Shown here: positions 23,911 to 36,292 of the stretch, in pieces
Layout of the letters: each line of letters starts with the position of its first letter
Numbering within the stretch: position 1 is the stretch's first letter
DNA from: Chimonanthus salicifolius
Lineage: Eukaryota; Streptophyta; Magnoliopsida; Laurales; Calycanthaceae
Direction: 5' to 3'
Assembly: GCA_013350335.1 (NCBI GenBank)
Contig: CM023536.1
Location: 43,160,314-43,224,313, forward strand
Length of the DNA: 64,000 nt
Position numbers and translations under genes: made by a program
The notes under the pieces: generated by a model
Told to the model about the DNA's origin: nothing
Database searches by the model: none
Seen by the model: the letters and a program-made list of their open reading frames with translations, nothing else

Positions 23911-25478
23911 CTAAGATTGATCATGGCTTTGGTTATCCTGCTGTCTTTCTTCTGGTATCCTAACCTGATTATCAACTTTTTTCCCTGACCTAAGAGTGAT
24001 GATAGATTTAACATCTCCATGATGCACGTTGGAAGTAGTTGAAGGCCCCACTTCGAACTGACCCTTAGGATTGGGAATGGGTTGACTGGGGAATTTGCCA
24101 TTTTCTCTCTCTCCGATAGCACTTGCAAGTTGCCCTATCTGTGTTTCAAGTTTCAGTATGGCTTGGGAATTTGACTGCAAGGCTTGTTGAGTGGAGTGCA
24201 TGAATTGTTGTAGTGTATCCTCCAGAGATGGTTTATGATGTTGCGGACTAGGTTGATAGGACTGACTCTGGGGTCAATGGAATGATTGACCAGGTAAGTG
24301 GAATGGCTGATCAGGTGCTTGAAACTGATGATGTCCCTGTTTCATGTGTTGGTTTTGACTCCACGAAAAACTAGGGTGATTCTGCCAATTGGGGTTATAG
24401 GTATCTGAGAATGGACTCCCCTGCTGCTTCCCAAAATTATTTAGTGCGTTAGCCTGTTGGACTAGGCACTCTGGATTTGCGTTTAGGGAAGGACAAGTTT
24501 GTGTTGTGTGTCCTGGGTTAGTACACAAGGCACACACCTCAGACTGCACGCTCATTGACGGACTCACCCTCTGAGTCATTGCTAAGGCCTCTACTTTTTT
24601 AGTCAGATTTGCAATTGCAACCTTAACATCAAAATCATTATTAACTTCGTACAAACATCCTCTTTTGGAAGTTTGTCCTGAACTCTCTCTTTTGGAAAAG
24701 TCTCATCGCTGAGAATTGTCTGCCAAATTTTCCAAGAAATTCCATCCGTCAACTTGACTTTGTTCCAAAAATGCCCCACTCTTCATAGACTCGACCAAAG
24801 TAGGGCTAGATGTGGTTAAGCCATCATAAAAAATTTGAATGAGTCTCCAAGTTTCAAAACCATGATGGGGACATTTACTTAATAGATCCTTAAATCTTTC
24901 CCATGATTCCGAGAATTGTTCACCCTCTTTCTAAATAAAATTTGAAATTTCTGTTTTGAGGGCGTTCGTTTTAGATGTCGGGAAAAATTTATTCAAGAAT
25001 TTATTTACCAACTGATCCCACGTATTGATGGAATTTGCGGGGAGGGAGTTCAGCTATGATTTTGCTTTTCTTTGAGAGAAAAAGGAAAAAGGCGAAGTTT
25101 AATAGATTCATCAGTGACATTTTGAAGTTTGATAGTGGCTCAAATCTCTAAAAATTCTTTAACGTGTAAGTAGGAATCCTCACGATCAAGGCCATGAAAA
25201 GTGGGGAGTAGATGTAAAAGGCCTGGTTTTAGCTCATAGGTGGCATTGGTGGCTGGGATGACTATGCTGGAGGGTGTGTTGGCTACGACTGATGAAAAAT
25301 AATCTCGAAGAATTTTCTCTTGTTCTTCGGCCATTTTGGGTGATGGTAGTGGTGATGACGATGGACTGTCTATATCTATGACTGAGCTGGACTGAGCTCC
25401 AGATGCAACAATCGGTAAATCGACGGAAAATGTAACTCGAACCAAACGATTGTTAGAGTCACAATACCAATAATTCAT
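23911..25478 (-). pseudogene. gypsy gag, broken by stop codons and frameshifts
   Basis: The N-terminal piece (25478-25140) has LKPGLLHLLPTFHGL followed by YLHVKEF, the usual opening of the Athila/Tat retrotrans_gag domain. The middle (25139-24655) is frameshifted and full of stops. The C-terminal piece (24654-24274) carries a zinc knuckle, CALCTNPGHTTQTC (C-x2-C-x4-H-x4-C), then the Asn/Gln-rich segment typical of the group (YNPNWQNHPSFSW). The same frame continues after a TGA at 24271-24273 down to 23911, with the helical LQSNSQAILKLETQIGQLA. Gag would package the element RNA. With at least one nonsense codon and several frameshifts it cannot make a full-length product. Confidence 0.78.
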
Positions 25479-26074
25479 ACACAGACACGATCATTCACGC
25501 TCAATCAATCCACACAAAATATGACCTAAACCTAGACTGACACAGGGATCCTAGACTCTAGACTGTCCTAAACGATGGTTCTAGATTGTTTTTAACATAC
25601 AATGCATGAACCAATTTTCACTAATCTTTTTGGATTTTTTTTTTTTTGAATGCAAGCCTAAATTACCAATACAAGATTCAAGCAAATATGAAGACAATAA
25701 TCAAACAATTTTAATCTAATGCATGAACTAACACCCTAAATGCATGAGCAAATTAAATATGCAATTTTTTTTTATTTTATATGCAAAATAAATGCAAGAC
25801 AACTTAATAAAAACTATATAAATGCATGAAAAAATTGAAAATTTAAAGAAAGTGGTTTAGGCACTTACCTTGGCCCGTAGTCGCTTTTGCAAATTTTTTT
25901 TTTATACGTACAATTTAAAACTCCTGCAAAATCAACAAACAAAGCCTAGGTGAAGACACCAAATCACATAAAAATATGCATGAACCTAGACCTAGATGTA
26001 AAATTCCTAAATCTACAACTAGTGGAAAGATTAAACTAATAGATTTTTTAATTTTATTTTTCCGTTTCAATCTT

Positions 26075-26094
26075 AAGTCCCCGGCAACGGTGCA
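26075..26094 (-). other. primer binding site, tRNA-Asp type
   Basis: On the minus strand, eight bases after the end of LTR C, the sequence is TGCACCGTTGCCGGGGACTT. The Athila-type primer site I know is TGGCGCCGTTGCCGGGGA. The two differences fit loss of CpG by deamination plus one change. Confidence 0.75.
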
Positions 26095-26101
26095 AAAAAC
26101 T

Positions 26102-27305
26102 TGTTGTGCAAATTTTAAATTTATAACTCGCAAGCGCACGAATCGAATTGGAGTATAGAGATATGCAAGTGCGAGGTCGAACCCATAGGGACTTGATTTA
26201 GAATGAATGGGAAAACAAATTAAAAAGCCTAATAATTTAACCTTAACCTAGTTAACACTTTGTATGGAGGATGGTTGAATTAAACATGCAAAATTAAAAT
26301 AAAACAACTAAAACTGGAGATTAAATCAAATGAGAAAAATTACTAAGGTATCGGATTCTATCACCATTAAATCTATAATCTTCCAATTATTTATTTATTA
26401 ATTCCCAATTTTAAGAGATTTAAACATTTAAGTTTATTAATATGATATTCAAAAATTGATTATCCTTTGCTTAAAAGTGTAGATTCTAAGTATTCAATGT
26501 ATACAATCTTAACTCAAAAGACAATGGATCAAAGGGATTAATCTAAGCATCCAATGTATTTAAATTAAAATAAAAGAAAACAATGAATCAAATAGTTTAC
26601 TTTTATTCAATTAAAAACCAAGCATTTAATTATTTTCAGCCAGCCATCCCTTCTATTCTCAGTTATAGCCATCGAATCAGCCAGCAACTTTTTTTTGTTT
26701 CATCTCCTTACTGCTCTGTTTGCTTTCTTGCCATGCTGGCCGCTGTCTCTGCAAAAATCTGCTGTATTTTCTTTCAAGTTTCTTGCTGATTCTCTTCTTT
26801 CATCTTTCATTGCTCTGCTGTATGATTTTTCTTTTCTTGCTTTACTGCACAATTCTATTTCAGTCCAGCACTTTCTTTGTTCCATCTTCCTTAAAACAAA
26901 TCAGCGTCATTAATAGCCTATGATACAAGCAGTTCATCATAGTGTTTGGCAATGGGATGGGCAGCATTTTCAAGCATCATCTTTGCTATTCTCTTCCTTA
27001 TTCAGTTTGGTTGGCAACACAAGCATTGATGTTGCTCTGTTGCTTTGCTGTCATTCTCTGCTTTGACATTACAGTAGAACTTGTCAATTAGTCACTGCTT
27101 GGTTTATTTCTTGTTCCAGCTCTTTCCTTTCACTTTCATCTTCAATTAGTTGCATATGTTAGATTTTGCACTTTAGCATATTTTTATCATTTTCACACTT
27201 AAACCTGTAAAACACAAAATTACACTAATTAGATAAAATTAAATAATAAAATATACTAACAAATATAATTTAGGAGTAAAATATGTAATAACTATGGACT
27301 TATCA
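26102..27305 (-). repeat. LTR C (outer 5' LTR), 1204 bp
   Basis: It starts TGTTGTGCAAATTTTAAATT and ends GGACTTATCA on the plus strand. It is 0.9 kb shorter than LTR A: the right 670 bases match LTR A nearly exactly, but 26150-26630 differ. One of the two outer LTRs is therefore mosaic or internally deleted. The primer site next to it shows that it acted as the 5' LTR. Confidence 0.8.
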
Positions 27306-27310
27306 TGCAC

Positions 27311-27974
27311 CACTTACCTCTTTTCACTTTGGGTTTTCATTAAGATTTGATTTAGTAGTTCAAAACCTTGGTGTTTCTGAAATTAATTCAAACCATTATA
27401 TAGTATAAAATAATTGTAATTGAAAATTTAGGTTAACCAAGTAGTTATTTAATTATTTTTGTTGAGATTTTAACACTTTTAAATGATATATGTAGTATTT
27501 GAAAAATTAACCTATTTTACTAAGTAGTTTTGTAAGATCTAAGTATATGGTTTAAAAAAAAAATTATTTTGACGTAGGGTTGAGGAATTTTAAGAAAAGT
27601 ATTTTAATGGGTTTTAAACTTAAATGACTTTCTAAATGATGTAAAATCCAACTCGAATGATTTTAAATTAAAATTTCAAAATCTCAAAATTAAAGATTGT
27701 CGGGCACTTTGAACAACGTTCCTGGTTAAAAGACCAAAGCTTTAAACCCCAGTCGAATCAACTCAGTTGTCGGTAAGGCCGACCATAAGATAAATCAATA
27801 GTGTCCTAACTTTGACTATTATTTAATTATATCAATTTGACCGACTCTCTCTCTCTCGTTCACACAAATCGAGAAACTCATGTAACTTTGTCAATCAAGG
27901 TGAGGAGACTCAAATTGACTTGTATTATGAGTTTGCATTAGAAACTATTAGACTCTATGATGGAAAATGGGACC
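27311..27974. other. intergenic spacer
   Basis: This is AT-rich sequence between the gypsy element and the next solo LTR. Around 27700-27790 GTCGGGCACTTTG and TCGAATCAACTCAGTTGTCGG stand out from the A/T background. A short CTCT repeat lies at 27846-27858. No gene or element ends can be supported. Confidence 0.4.
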
Positions 27975-27979
27975 CATGG

Positions 27980-29920
27980 TGTCACGCCCCGACCCGAGAT
28001 GTGGGCCTAGAACGTGACTACTTTTTTTTTTACTTTCATCCAAACTCCACAAGTCCATGTGCCTCGAGTTCGCCTAAGCCCATGAAGAAGCCACATCTGT
28101 TCGAGAAATCTAGCTATCACATGAGATTATTCTAAGTATAATATAAATGCAACTTATGTTTATATATCACTACACACCATAATTATACACATACACATAA
28201 GTTTGAATGCCACATGTGGCAATCCAAACAACACTTATGCAACTAAGTAAATTCTAATCCAAAACAACTTATTGGAATCCAGAGATTCCACCGTTTAGGT
28301 CATCGCAGAGGGGTCATCCATTGTTTCCAGATCATGCCCTGCATTGAGGTACACGTGAGCTTCCAACCAAATGAAGAGAACTTAATAATCATAGGTATTA
28401 CATGTGATAGAAAATAAAATCTACAATGCAGATAAATAATTAACAAAACGTGTGGCATTTGCTCTTTTCTTTCCATACAAACATGTATACTCACAAAAGC
28501 ATATACAACTCACACATGTATATATAACTTACACATGCATATATAACTCACACATGCATATGTAAACTCACATGTGCATTCTGCTTTCTTCACAAGCAAT
28601 ATGCCTTCCTTCCATGCATGCGTATACAAATATATATACATATATACACGTGTAAAGGTTTTTCGCAACCTTACACACTGAGGTATCCCACTCAACCCCA
28701 GTAGCATCAAGTCCAAACGGTCAAGGTGCAGCTACTTGCAAGAGCATAACGACCCTACGGTTCGACCTTATGACATATACATGAATGCGTTTTAATGATG
28801 ACATACAGCCGATACATATGAATGCAACCCAACAGTCCATGACAATACCCCGGTCAATGCATGAGAAGGCATTTATCGAAAACACAAATCATACCCCAAA
28901 CGTTGGAGATTTAACCATAAACATGATTTAATTACACTTTACTCCATGTACCCTTTCACAGGGTTTCATACTGGAGTATACTTATCATTCAATGGCTAGT
29001 AGTTCTGGTTCAATAACACAGAACTTTCATATTCTCATCACCTACATAATTGGTTAGTATAACAAAACACATATGCAGATATAAATTACCCATGCATGAA
29101 TCACACGCACACATCATATATCATTACATGTTCATGTTTATTATCCAAATCACTACATCATTGGTCTTTTCACACTATTGTCCATGTGGACTTGGGTAAA
29201 TCCATATATCTCACTTTTTCACTAGAGTTACACAGAGAAGATTCACTTACCTTCCATTGGTAAAACTCTAGGATAATCAACCTATGAGAACACAATTTCA
29301 AGTTACCGAGACCTCGAATTTTATAAGGTATGGATCGGAGGATGGTCGCTACAGTAATGCACAGTTTATTATTTAAAAAAAAATTAAAACTGTATAATTA
29401 TTATAGTTTTAAATAATAAATCTCTTTTAAAACTTCAAAGTTATTTTTTAACCACTGTGTATTTCCAAAATTTCTCAAATTGAATATCCGGACTAATTAA
29501 CCTGGTAAAAATACTTTAAGAGTTTAAGGTCTTTTGACACTCGCAAACGCTTAAAACACAATATTTTACAAATAAGGGTATCCCCCAGCTGTGTTGAAAA
29601 CACACTTCCGGAAGTCCAAACGACAAACCGTAAAATCCGTTGAACTTCAAATTCAAAACTGAACAAATGTGTTAAATTTGAAAACTTAAATCTTTCAAAT
29701 GACTATTTATAAAAAATAGGTGACTTTTAATGTCTCAGCCGGAGAAAAGTTCGGATAATATCAACTTTGCCACAACACTCAATGAGTTTGATCCACAGAT
29801 CCTAAACTCAGATCAACTCAAACTGACTCAAAACAAAGCACACCATTAATCTGAATCACTAATCACTGTTAACGGCTAATAATCACACAATTAGACACTA
29901 ATTTGGGTTGGGGTATTACA
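27980..29920 (+). mobile_element. solo LTR, TGTCACGCC family, 1941 bp
   Basis: It begins TGTCACGCCCCGACC and ends GGGTATTACA, with an exact 5-bp duplication, CATGG, on both sides (27975-27979 and 29921-29925). Nothing internal to a retrotransposon is present, so it is best read as a solo LTR left by recombination. It contains a CACACATG/ACATATA-rich patch at 28498-28580. At about 29390-29600 it holds a block that is shared with the centre of the MULE-like element at 6594-8147 (GGTCTTTTGACACTC, AAACACAATATTTTACAAAT). Confidence 0.88.
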
Positions 29921-29925
29921 CATGG

Positions 29926-30212
29926 AAATGAATGGATGGAAAAGGCCAAATGGGACTAGAAAGCGAAACCTGACACTCTTTACCTGTAAGGCACGAGATA
30001 TTTTCTAAGTTATTTAGAATGTAAGCATGACCAGGTGTTGGAGAGCCGAGGCCTAGTGGTCCCAAAAGCAGTATGTGACCCATTGGATGTCTAGAGGATA
30101 TCATGTTCATGAGTTTGGACAAATAGTGAGAAATGTCCAAAAATGATGCATTTAGTGTGGTACATGTGCATGCGATTCATGCATTGGTTATATGAATAGG
30201 TGATATATGTGG
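29926..30212. other. short spacer between solo LTR and hAT-like element
   Basis: About 290 bases without recognisable features. The last part (30150-30200, ATGTGCATGCGATTCATGCA) is continued after the hAT-like element by similar CATGCATG-rich sequence at 30945-31050, consistent with insertion of that element into one older repeat. Confidence 0.4.
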
Positions 30213-30220
30213 CCTTGATC

Positions 30221-30936
30221 AAGGCCGGCCCTGAGAATTCAGGGGCCCTAGGCGAAGTTTTGAGATGAGGCATTTTGCCCTTTTATATATACACTTAAAA
30301 AAAATCATACATTTTTTTTAAAAAAAGAATGAAATATCTAAATAAAATATTATAATCAAATTTAAAAAAAATATATTATTTAAAATTTATTCTTCTCATA
30401 TTTTGAGATATTAAATTACTATAATTAATTTTTTTTACATATCATTTTCAATAGATAATATATCTAATACAAATAGACAGAAAATAAGATTTATACGTTT
30501 TAACTTTGGGCACTAGAATTTTTTGAGCGTCGGTACATGGAAAATTGATAAAATCTTATACCTTAAGTCAGATGGTTAAAAGTGTGGTCAAATGACAATG
30601 GGATCAAAAGATAGAAAATTGAATTGAGTAAGGGATAAATAGGTAGAAGAGAAATGATAATTTGGGAATGAAGAAAGAAGTATTTAATGTACTAAAAGAC
30701 ATTGAATGAAAATGTGATGGTCACTTTCTTTTTCAGAAAAAAATTAAGAAAGGATAAAGCAGATGGGGGACAATACAGAGTTTCGGAAACGGAGGCGCGT
30801 TCCGTGTTCCTCATTCTGTGTCCACGTGTGGAACGCGTTAAACGCTACAGAAAGCAAACACACACGCTTGCGGAATTCGGTTTGGACCTTTTCGAAACAG
30901 GACTTATGAGACATGTTTAGGCAGGGCCGGGCCTGG
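30221..30936. mobile_element. hAT-like non-autonomous element, 716 bp
   Basis: It is flanked by an exact 8-bp duplication, CCTTGATC (30213-30220 and 30937-30944). The termini are G/C-rich and inverted, with a shared core GGCC(C)GGCCCTG: the left reads AAGGCCGGCCCTGAG and the right, on the minus strand, CCAGGCCCGGCCCTGCC. The inside is A/T-rich (30290-30470) with a G/C-richer patch at 30770-30910. No transposase frame is present; the open frame 30702-30920 does not resemble a known protein. Confidence 0.75.
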
Positions 30937-30944
30937 CCTTGATC

Positions 30945-33900
30945 ATGCATGTAGTATGTGTTATATTAGACCATGCATGTCGTTCATACCATAGTATAGG
31001 TGCATTTGGTGGGTGCGATCTTCGATATTGCATAGAGTTTTGCATGCATGCGATTATACTTGTGCTAACAAGTTTGTATAGCTAATGAGATGAGAACATT
31101 CTTGGTTATTAAACCTGGATTGAAACTAGTGGTTGGTAAGTGAAACTCCATTGTTAAACCCTCGTGGAAAGGATATATGGAGAAAACATATGTGAATGGT
31201 GATTTTATGTTATTTCCATTTTTATGGATAGTTGATAGTTAATATAAATGTCAATTTGTACACACACTTGTACATTCGATCGAGCTCTTGCAAGATGCTT
31301 CATTCTGTCTGCCTTCATTTAATGCATTAGAGGATAAGTGGGATTCCTCGACAGAGTTGAGTGAGATACCCGGGACCTGTACAGTTGAGGTTGAGTGGGA
31401 TACTTCAGTGTATTATAAGTTTCGTTGTAGTCTCGTAATTGGTAAATATGATTTATTTGCTTATTATGTTGTTAAACATGCATTGTGTTATTATTTAGAG
31501 AAATATATATGTGAAAATATACCATTGAATTACGTATTTTAAGAAATTTAGAAAATCATAAATATGAAATTATTTCTCTAATCTATGTATTTTAATTTTA
31601 ATTTAGAAACCTTCTAAAGATAGAAAATAAAATGGAAAATCAATTTTTACCTGAATCAAATTAAGATGGTGGATTTAATCTAAAAATATAAATAATCTTA
31701 ATCTAACTTAGAAAACAAAATTAAGATGTAATTACTTAATTACCAATCTAGCTCTCCAATTTGATGAGTTTTTGAATTTTAAAAAGAAAAATAAATTTAA
31801 AACACCTAAACTATCTCTGTACATATTTACAGTGGAACTGGCTCAAAGAATCAATGAGGCATTATTATACATATCTTAAAAATAAAGTCAAGGCTTAGAA
31901 TATGGAGCTCACTAAAATTATCAATCATGCATTCCAATTTTTCATTTATTAAAATTCTCATTATAATTATTATGAAATTCATTATAGTAAGAAAATTCAT
32001 TTCAAGCCTTAGTTTAGATAAAATTTATACTTGTAATTCCAAATCTAAATGTTTCATCCACTCTTAAAAAGAGCCTTGGATCAGAAAAATCAAGTTCTAC
32101 CTATCCTAAATATTTCATCTACTCTACTTGAATATTTTAGATTAACTTCAATCATAACAGTATAAAAAGAATCAAAAGAAAATCAAATTCTCATCACACA
32201 TAAATTAAATAATTGGACGACCATAATTCTAAATAAATCCACATTTCATTTATTTATAAAATGTGAATAAAAATACAACATAATGGAATTTTGAAATTAA
32301 AGAAATAAGAAAAATTTAATGGAAATCAAAATCCACCAGCCTTATAACCCAATGTGGATCAAGAATCCCAGTCTTTCTCTTTCTCTTCTTCCTCTCCTCT
32401 CCTTTGCACAACATTTTCATCAATGCACACGTTCAATTTTCTCAATGGGAGATGGAATATTTATAGATGAAAGGATGTGGAATGAATGGCTTGGATTTAA
32501 AGATTTAAATAAAACAAAAGACACTTGGAGGGCTGATTTGGTTTGTGCTAAACTTGGAATGACTTACAGGAAGCAAAGAGGTGGAAAGTGGGTCCAAAAT
32601 ACCATCTTTTACACATGTACTACCTTAAAGCTCAGTTTTGACCTAATTAACATCCGAATCATGAAAAGTCGTAAACTATAAAGTTGTATCCCTTGAATTC
32701 TTTTTCCTAACCCAAATATAATCGAAGCAATCGGATATCGAAGTGGAACGTTATGACCAAAATATTTAAGCTGTGTCAAACCTTCCTTTTTTTTCTCCAC
32801 TTGTTATTTTGTTTCTTTTTCTTTAACTCACTTACCAAATTCGAAAATTCTCTTATAATGACTTATAAATTTTGAATTTCCTCATATGTATCTTGAGATG
32901 ATGAAAATAGAATTCACACATGTGGACTTCTTAATTAGCTTTTCTTAATGGGCTCATCAATTGGGCTTTTCAAAGTATGTAAAATCTAATAATAAATTTT
33001 ACCACTTACAATCAATTCTAAAAATGTATTAAATTAATTCAAACTCTCATAAATGGATTTGAATTAATTAATTTACAATAAAACCCCTAAAATTGTCGTA
33101 AAATAATTATTAAAAATTCTAACTTTCCAAAAATATTAACTTATGCCAAAACATTGCATTATTCACCATTTGAATTCTCATATCTTTTATTTCCCTATAA
33201 ATCCTACAAAACGTCCAAAATCTCATTAATCATATCCAAAAACACACAAAACAAGTGGCTAACTAGTCCAAATACAAATGTAAGATAGTCATTTTCCTGT
33301 GCTCATCATGTGTATACTTGGGTGGGTTTACATGTATATGCGTGAGTATGCATGGGTGTGTATGTGGATAGAAAAGAGCAAATGATAAAGGTATGCCATG
33401 GTGTTCTAAGTGTTTTCCTTGTAGACTACATTGTAAATTTGATATTCTGAAAATTTGGAGGGACTTGTTAATTTGAGTTCTCTTCACTGGACTAGAGCTC
33501 ACGTCCCTTAAAATACAGATCATTACTGGATCATGGAGTAAAGAATCCCTCTGTGATGCTTAGGAATTGGACTCCAGTGCTATTCGAGAGTAGGATTTAT
33601 ACTTGTATAGTTGTATGTTAAAAATATGTAAACATTGGTGATTATGACATTTGTGGCATAAAGACCTTGTGTATAGGTTATATATGTGTAATATGATAAT
33701 ATGACGCATAATTGATCGTATTATGATGTGTATTTTGGATTTTTAGAGTGTCAGTCGACTGGTACGTGGAAATTGTCGACAGTTTGAGCAGATTACCATC
33801 AGTCGACTGATACAGGGGGAATTTATGTGAGATGTGTTTTCAATATGCTCCTTTGGGGACTTGATGTTTTAGGTCGCAAGTAATGTCCACATAAGCGTGT

Positions 33901-34022
33901 GCGACCTTTTCTATGGGCTTAAGGAACCGTATGAGAGGCCCATGGATTTTTTCTAATTGGATTTGTTTTTAAAAAAAAAACTTAGTCGCGCTCTGGGCCT
34001 GCGTCTCGGGTCGAGGTGTGAC
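30945..34022 (-). mobile_element. decayed minus-strand LTR of the TGTCACGCC family, interrupted
   Basis: The plus-strand end at 34022 (GGGTCGAGGTGTGACA) is the reverse complement of a TGTCACACCTCGACCC start, the family seen at 27980 and 42833. Further in, words shared with the solo LTR at 27980 appear in reverse order (for example GAGTGGGATACTTCAGTG near 31393-31410 against CACTGAGGTATCCCACTC near 28676). The left end is not defined. An LTR fragment of another family splits it at about 31495-33307. Confidence 0.55.
31495..33307 (-). mobile_element. truncated LTR of the TGTTGTGC (gypsy) family
   Basis: From 31495 the sequence runs parallel to LTR A (from about 16580) and to the solo LTR at 36773 (from about 36865): TATACCATTGAATTACGTAT, AAACCTTCTAAAGAT and TGTACATATTTACAGTGGAA occur in the same order. 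The first 100 bases of the LTR are missing. A possible right end is GTGCTCATCA at 33298-33307, matching the family end GCACTCATCA. The frame 32319-32681 is a chance one inside it. Confidence 0.6.
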
Positions 34023-35621
34023 AAATTGTATTCTTCACAAGGGTGGAGATTTAAACATTGTTTCATCTCTGAATTCATACAGTAAGGTCTTGTTTTGGAC
34101 TAAACTTGGAACAAATGTTGAATGTTGTTTGAATTCAAATTTCCCTTCTAATGACCATCATCGTACTAAGAAAGTTAAAAAATTGTGAAATTTCAATCAC
34201 AATTTTAAATGCCTAAAAAATATTAAATTTTATTTTTAATTTAATTAATGATTAATTGAAACTTCACGTTATGAATATAATTTGAGTCGGACCTAAGTAG
34301 AGCTGACATGGAAAACTAAAAAAAGAGGAAATTCAAATTGACTCAAATTCGAATTGGACTTATTTTTAAGTCCAAAATATCACCCTCAAATTAGAATTTA
34401 GGTTGGGCTTGGCCTAGTACATAAAAGTTCAAGTTTGGTCCAATAATATATATATAATTTTTATTTTATAGATTAATAATATTCTTTTTTCTTTTAGGCC
34501 TAAAGAACTCTAGTCCCAGATAAATCTAAATGTGCGACCATACAGATAAATTTAGGTCAAACTCCACTTTGACTAGTTTAGACTTTAGACTAACTTAAAC
34601 TTGGGGTCAAACTCAAACCCTTCAATTATATTTGAGTGGAGCTTGGGCAGGTCTAAAAGGAAACCAATCTATTCCAATTACAACCCTTATTCCTATGAGT
34701 TTGCTGTGAATCACAATAGATAATATCTAAATCTAATTTGAATAAAAACTTAAAACTATAAATAAATATATAGTTTAGTTATTAAAAAATACAAAAAATA
34801 TCATTTTTTATTTTAAAGAATGACATAATATTATTAAAATGGAAAAATAAAGTATAGAAAAAAAATATAAGAGATTTGTGCAAGTGGATTTTTTCGTTGT
34901 TGTGAAAAATTAAGATATTCGCCCGAATTTATACAATTTGAAGTGGGGCCACCTGTACTATATAACCCTAATTAATACAGTTCAGAACGGGCCCACTGTG
35001 TCGCGATGCGATTCTATTTGTTTTTCCTCGGCTCCTTGGCGCGAAACTTTTTTTCTTGTTTTCAGAAAAAAAAAAACCAAAGGCCAAAAAGGCCGAAACC
35101 CATAATGCTAGGTCTGCCTAGCCCTTTGTACCATTTTTTTTCTCAACCGTTGTAGAGCCCACAACGTCAATTTTTTTATTTAAAAAAAAGGCTGGATTTT
35201 CATTCATCCTCACTTCCTTCACGTTCAAAATTTTAAACTCTAGGATTTTTAAATACATAAAAAAGATTAAAAAAATGAAATAAAGAACACCATAAAGAAA
35301 GTGATTTTTAAGTTACTCAAGCTCTTCAACCCGGATTAGAGGCTAACTACTACTAATCAAATTTAAGCTACTTATTTAATCCTTTCTAACAGTCATCCAA
35401 ATATATCATATCTAGCATTGTTACGTTGGTCGTGAACTGTCACATATCATTGAAAGAAAGATAAACAAGATGATCATTTTCACAAGCTTTATCCAATAAT
35501 TATAATTATAAAATCTTAATTCCAATAATACAAGAAATACTCCAACCATCAGTGTAAAACTGTAAATCATGGAAACAAATAATAAGCCCATACATATAAT
35601 ATTGAATGCTAGTCTATATGT
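34023..35621. other. AT-rich region with a decayed copy of the duplicated-segment repeat
   Basis: Bases 34041-34150 (TTTCATCTCTGAATTC, AAGGTCTTGTTTTGGA, AACTTGGAACAAATGTTGAA) are a diverged copy of sequence at about 50270-50370 and 60500-60605 in the segmental duplication, so that sequence is a dispersed repeat. Around 34990-35090 is a G/C-richer patch (ACGGGCCCACTGTG, GGCGCGAAAC) with no gene I can name. Nothing else was recognised. Confidence 0.45.
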
Positions 35622-35980
35622 CATTCGTTCGAATGAATGGATTGATTAATTCGAATGAATGTATCAGAGAGGACTGGAAAATAATAGTACTTCTCTCGAA
35701 TGTCATTCGTTCGAATGAATGGATTAATTCATTCGAATGAATGACAATTATGTTCATTCGTTCGAATGAATCAATCCATTCATTCGAACGAATGACATAT
35801 AGACTAGCATTCATTCGAATGAATGGCTTGATTTATTCGAACGAATGTATCAGAGAGGAATAAAAAATGACAGTCCTTTTCTCGAATGTCATTCGTTCGA
35901 ATGAATCAACCCATTCATTCGAACGAATGATAACTTATATGTCATTCGTTAGAATGAATTGACTGATTCATTCGAACGAA
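35622..35980. repeat. array of ATTCGTTCGAATGAAT-type palindromes upstream of PF20167-type gene copy 1
   Basis: At least ten copies of the self-complementary word CATTCGTTCGAATGAATG, or its mirror, lie in about 360 bases, alternating in orientation. At a larger scale, GCTAGTCTATATGTCATTCG (35609) returns inverted at about 35788-35810. The stretch GTATCAGAGAGGA recurs directly (near 35665 and 35847), so the array consists of two units of about 175 bp. It ends about 10 bases before a TATA box. Four half-words (CATTCATTCGAAC) continue in the leader at 36205-36290. Confidence 0.85.
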
Positions 35981-35988
35981 TTACGACT

Positions 35989-36070
35989 TATATATAACCC
36001 ATCATTTGATTCGATCGATCGAATCAAAACCCTAACCCTCTCCCCCTTCTTCGAAACCCTAAATCAAACC
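35989..36070 (+). promoter_or_regulatory. TATA box and telo-box motifs of PF20167-type gene copy 1
   Basis: TATATATAA at 35989-35997 is followed by two telo-box-like motifs, AAAACCCTAA at about 36025 and GAAACCCTAA at about 36053, and then a CT-rich leader up to the ATG at 36418. In plants this combination is typical of core promoters and 5' leaders. A transcription start about 30 bases after the TATA box is an inference. Confidence 0.5.
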
Positions 36071-36292
36071 TTTTCCTCTCTAAATTGAAGCTCTCCCTCT
36101 CCCTCTCCGACTCTGGCTCCCTCATTCTCAGGTTTCCCCTCCCTCATTCGCAGCTCCTTCATTTCCCTCTCCCTCTCCTTCTCCCAATCGTTCGGAAATC
36201 CCACATTCATTTGAACCTATCCCCCATTCATTCGAACATCTCCCCATTCATTCGAACAAATCACCCCCATTCATTCGAACCAATCACCTGCA

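Larger units (their letters stand above)
16478..27305 (-). mobile_element. composite Athila/Tat-like gypsy retrotransposon, 10.8 kb, minus strand
   Basis: The outer ends are TGTTGTGC at 16478 and TTATCA at 27305. An exact 5-bp duplication, TGCAC, sits at 16473-16477 and 27306-27310. Read on the minus strand: LTR C (27305-26102), a tRNA-Asp-type primer site, gag, a protease with the lineage motif DLGAS, a long non-coding 3' part, a polypurine tract (AAGTTTGGGGGTATT), a truncated LTR B (to 21009), a second copy of the 3' non-coding part (19447-18586) and LTR A (18585-16478). There is no recognisable reverse transcriptase, RNase H or integrase, so the element could not move by itself. The second LTR plus duplicated 3' region suggests recombination with a relative before or after insertion. 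Confidence 0.82.

Noticed and set aside
35622..35980. CRISPR-like repeat array
   Set aside because: This is plant nuclear DNA. The words alternate in orientation, spacing is irregular and there are no unique spacers.
36024..36062. Interstitial telomere (AAACCCTAA units)
   Set aside because: There are only two or three separated motifs in a promoter/leader position, so they are telo-boxes and not a telomeric tract.
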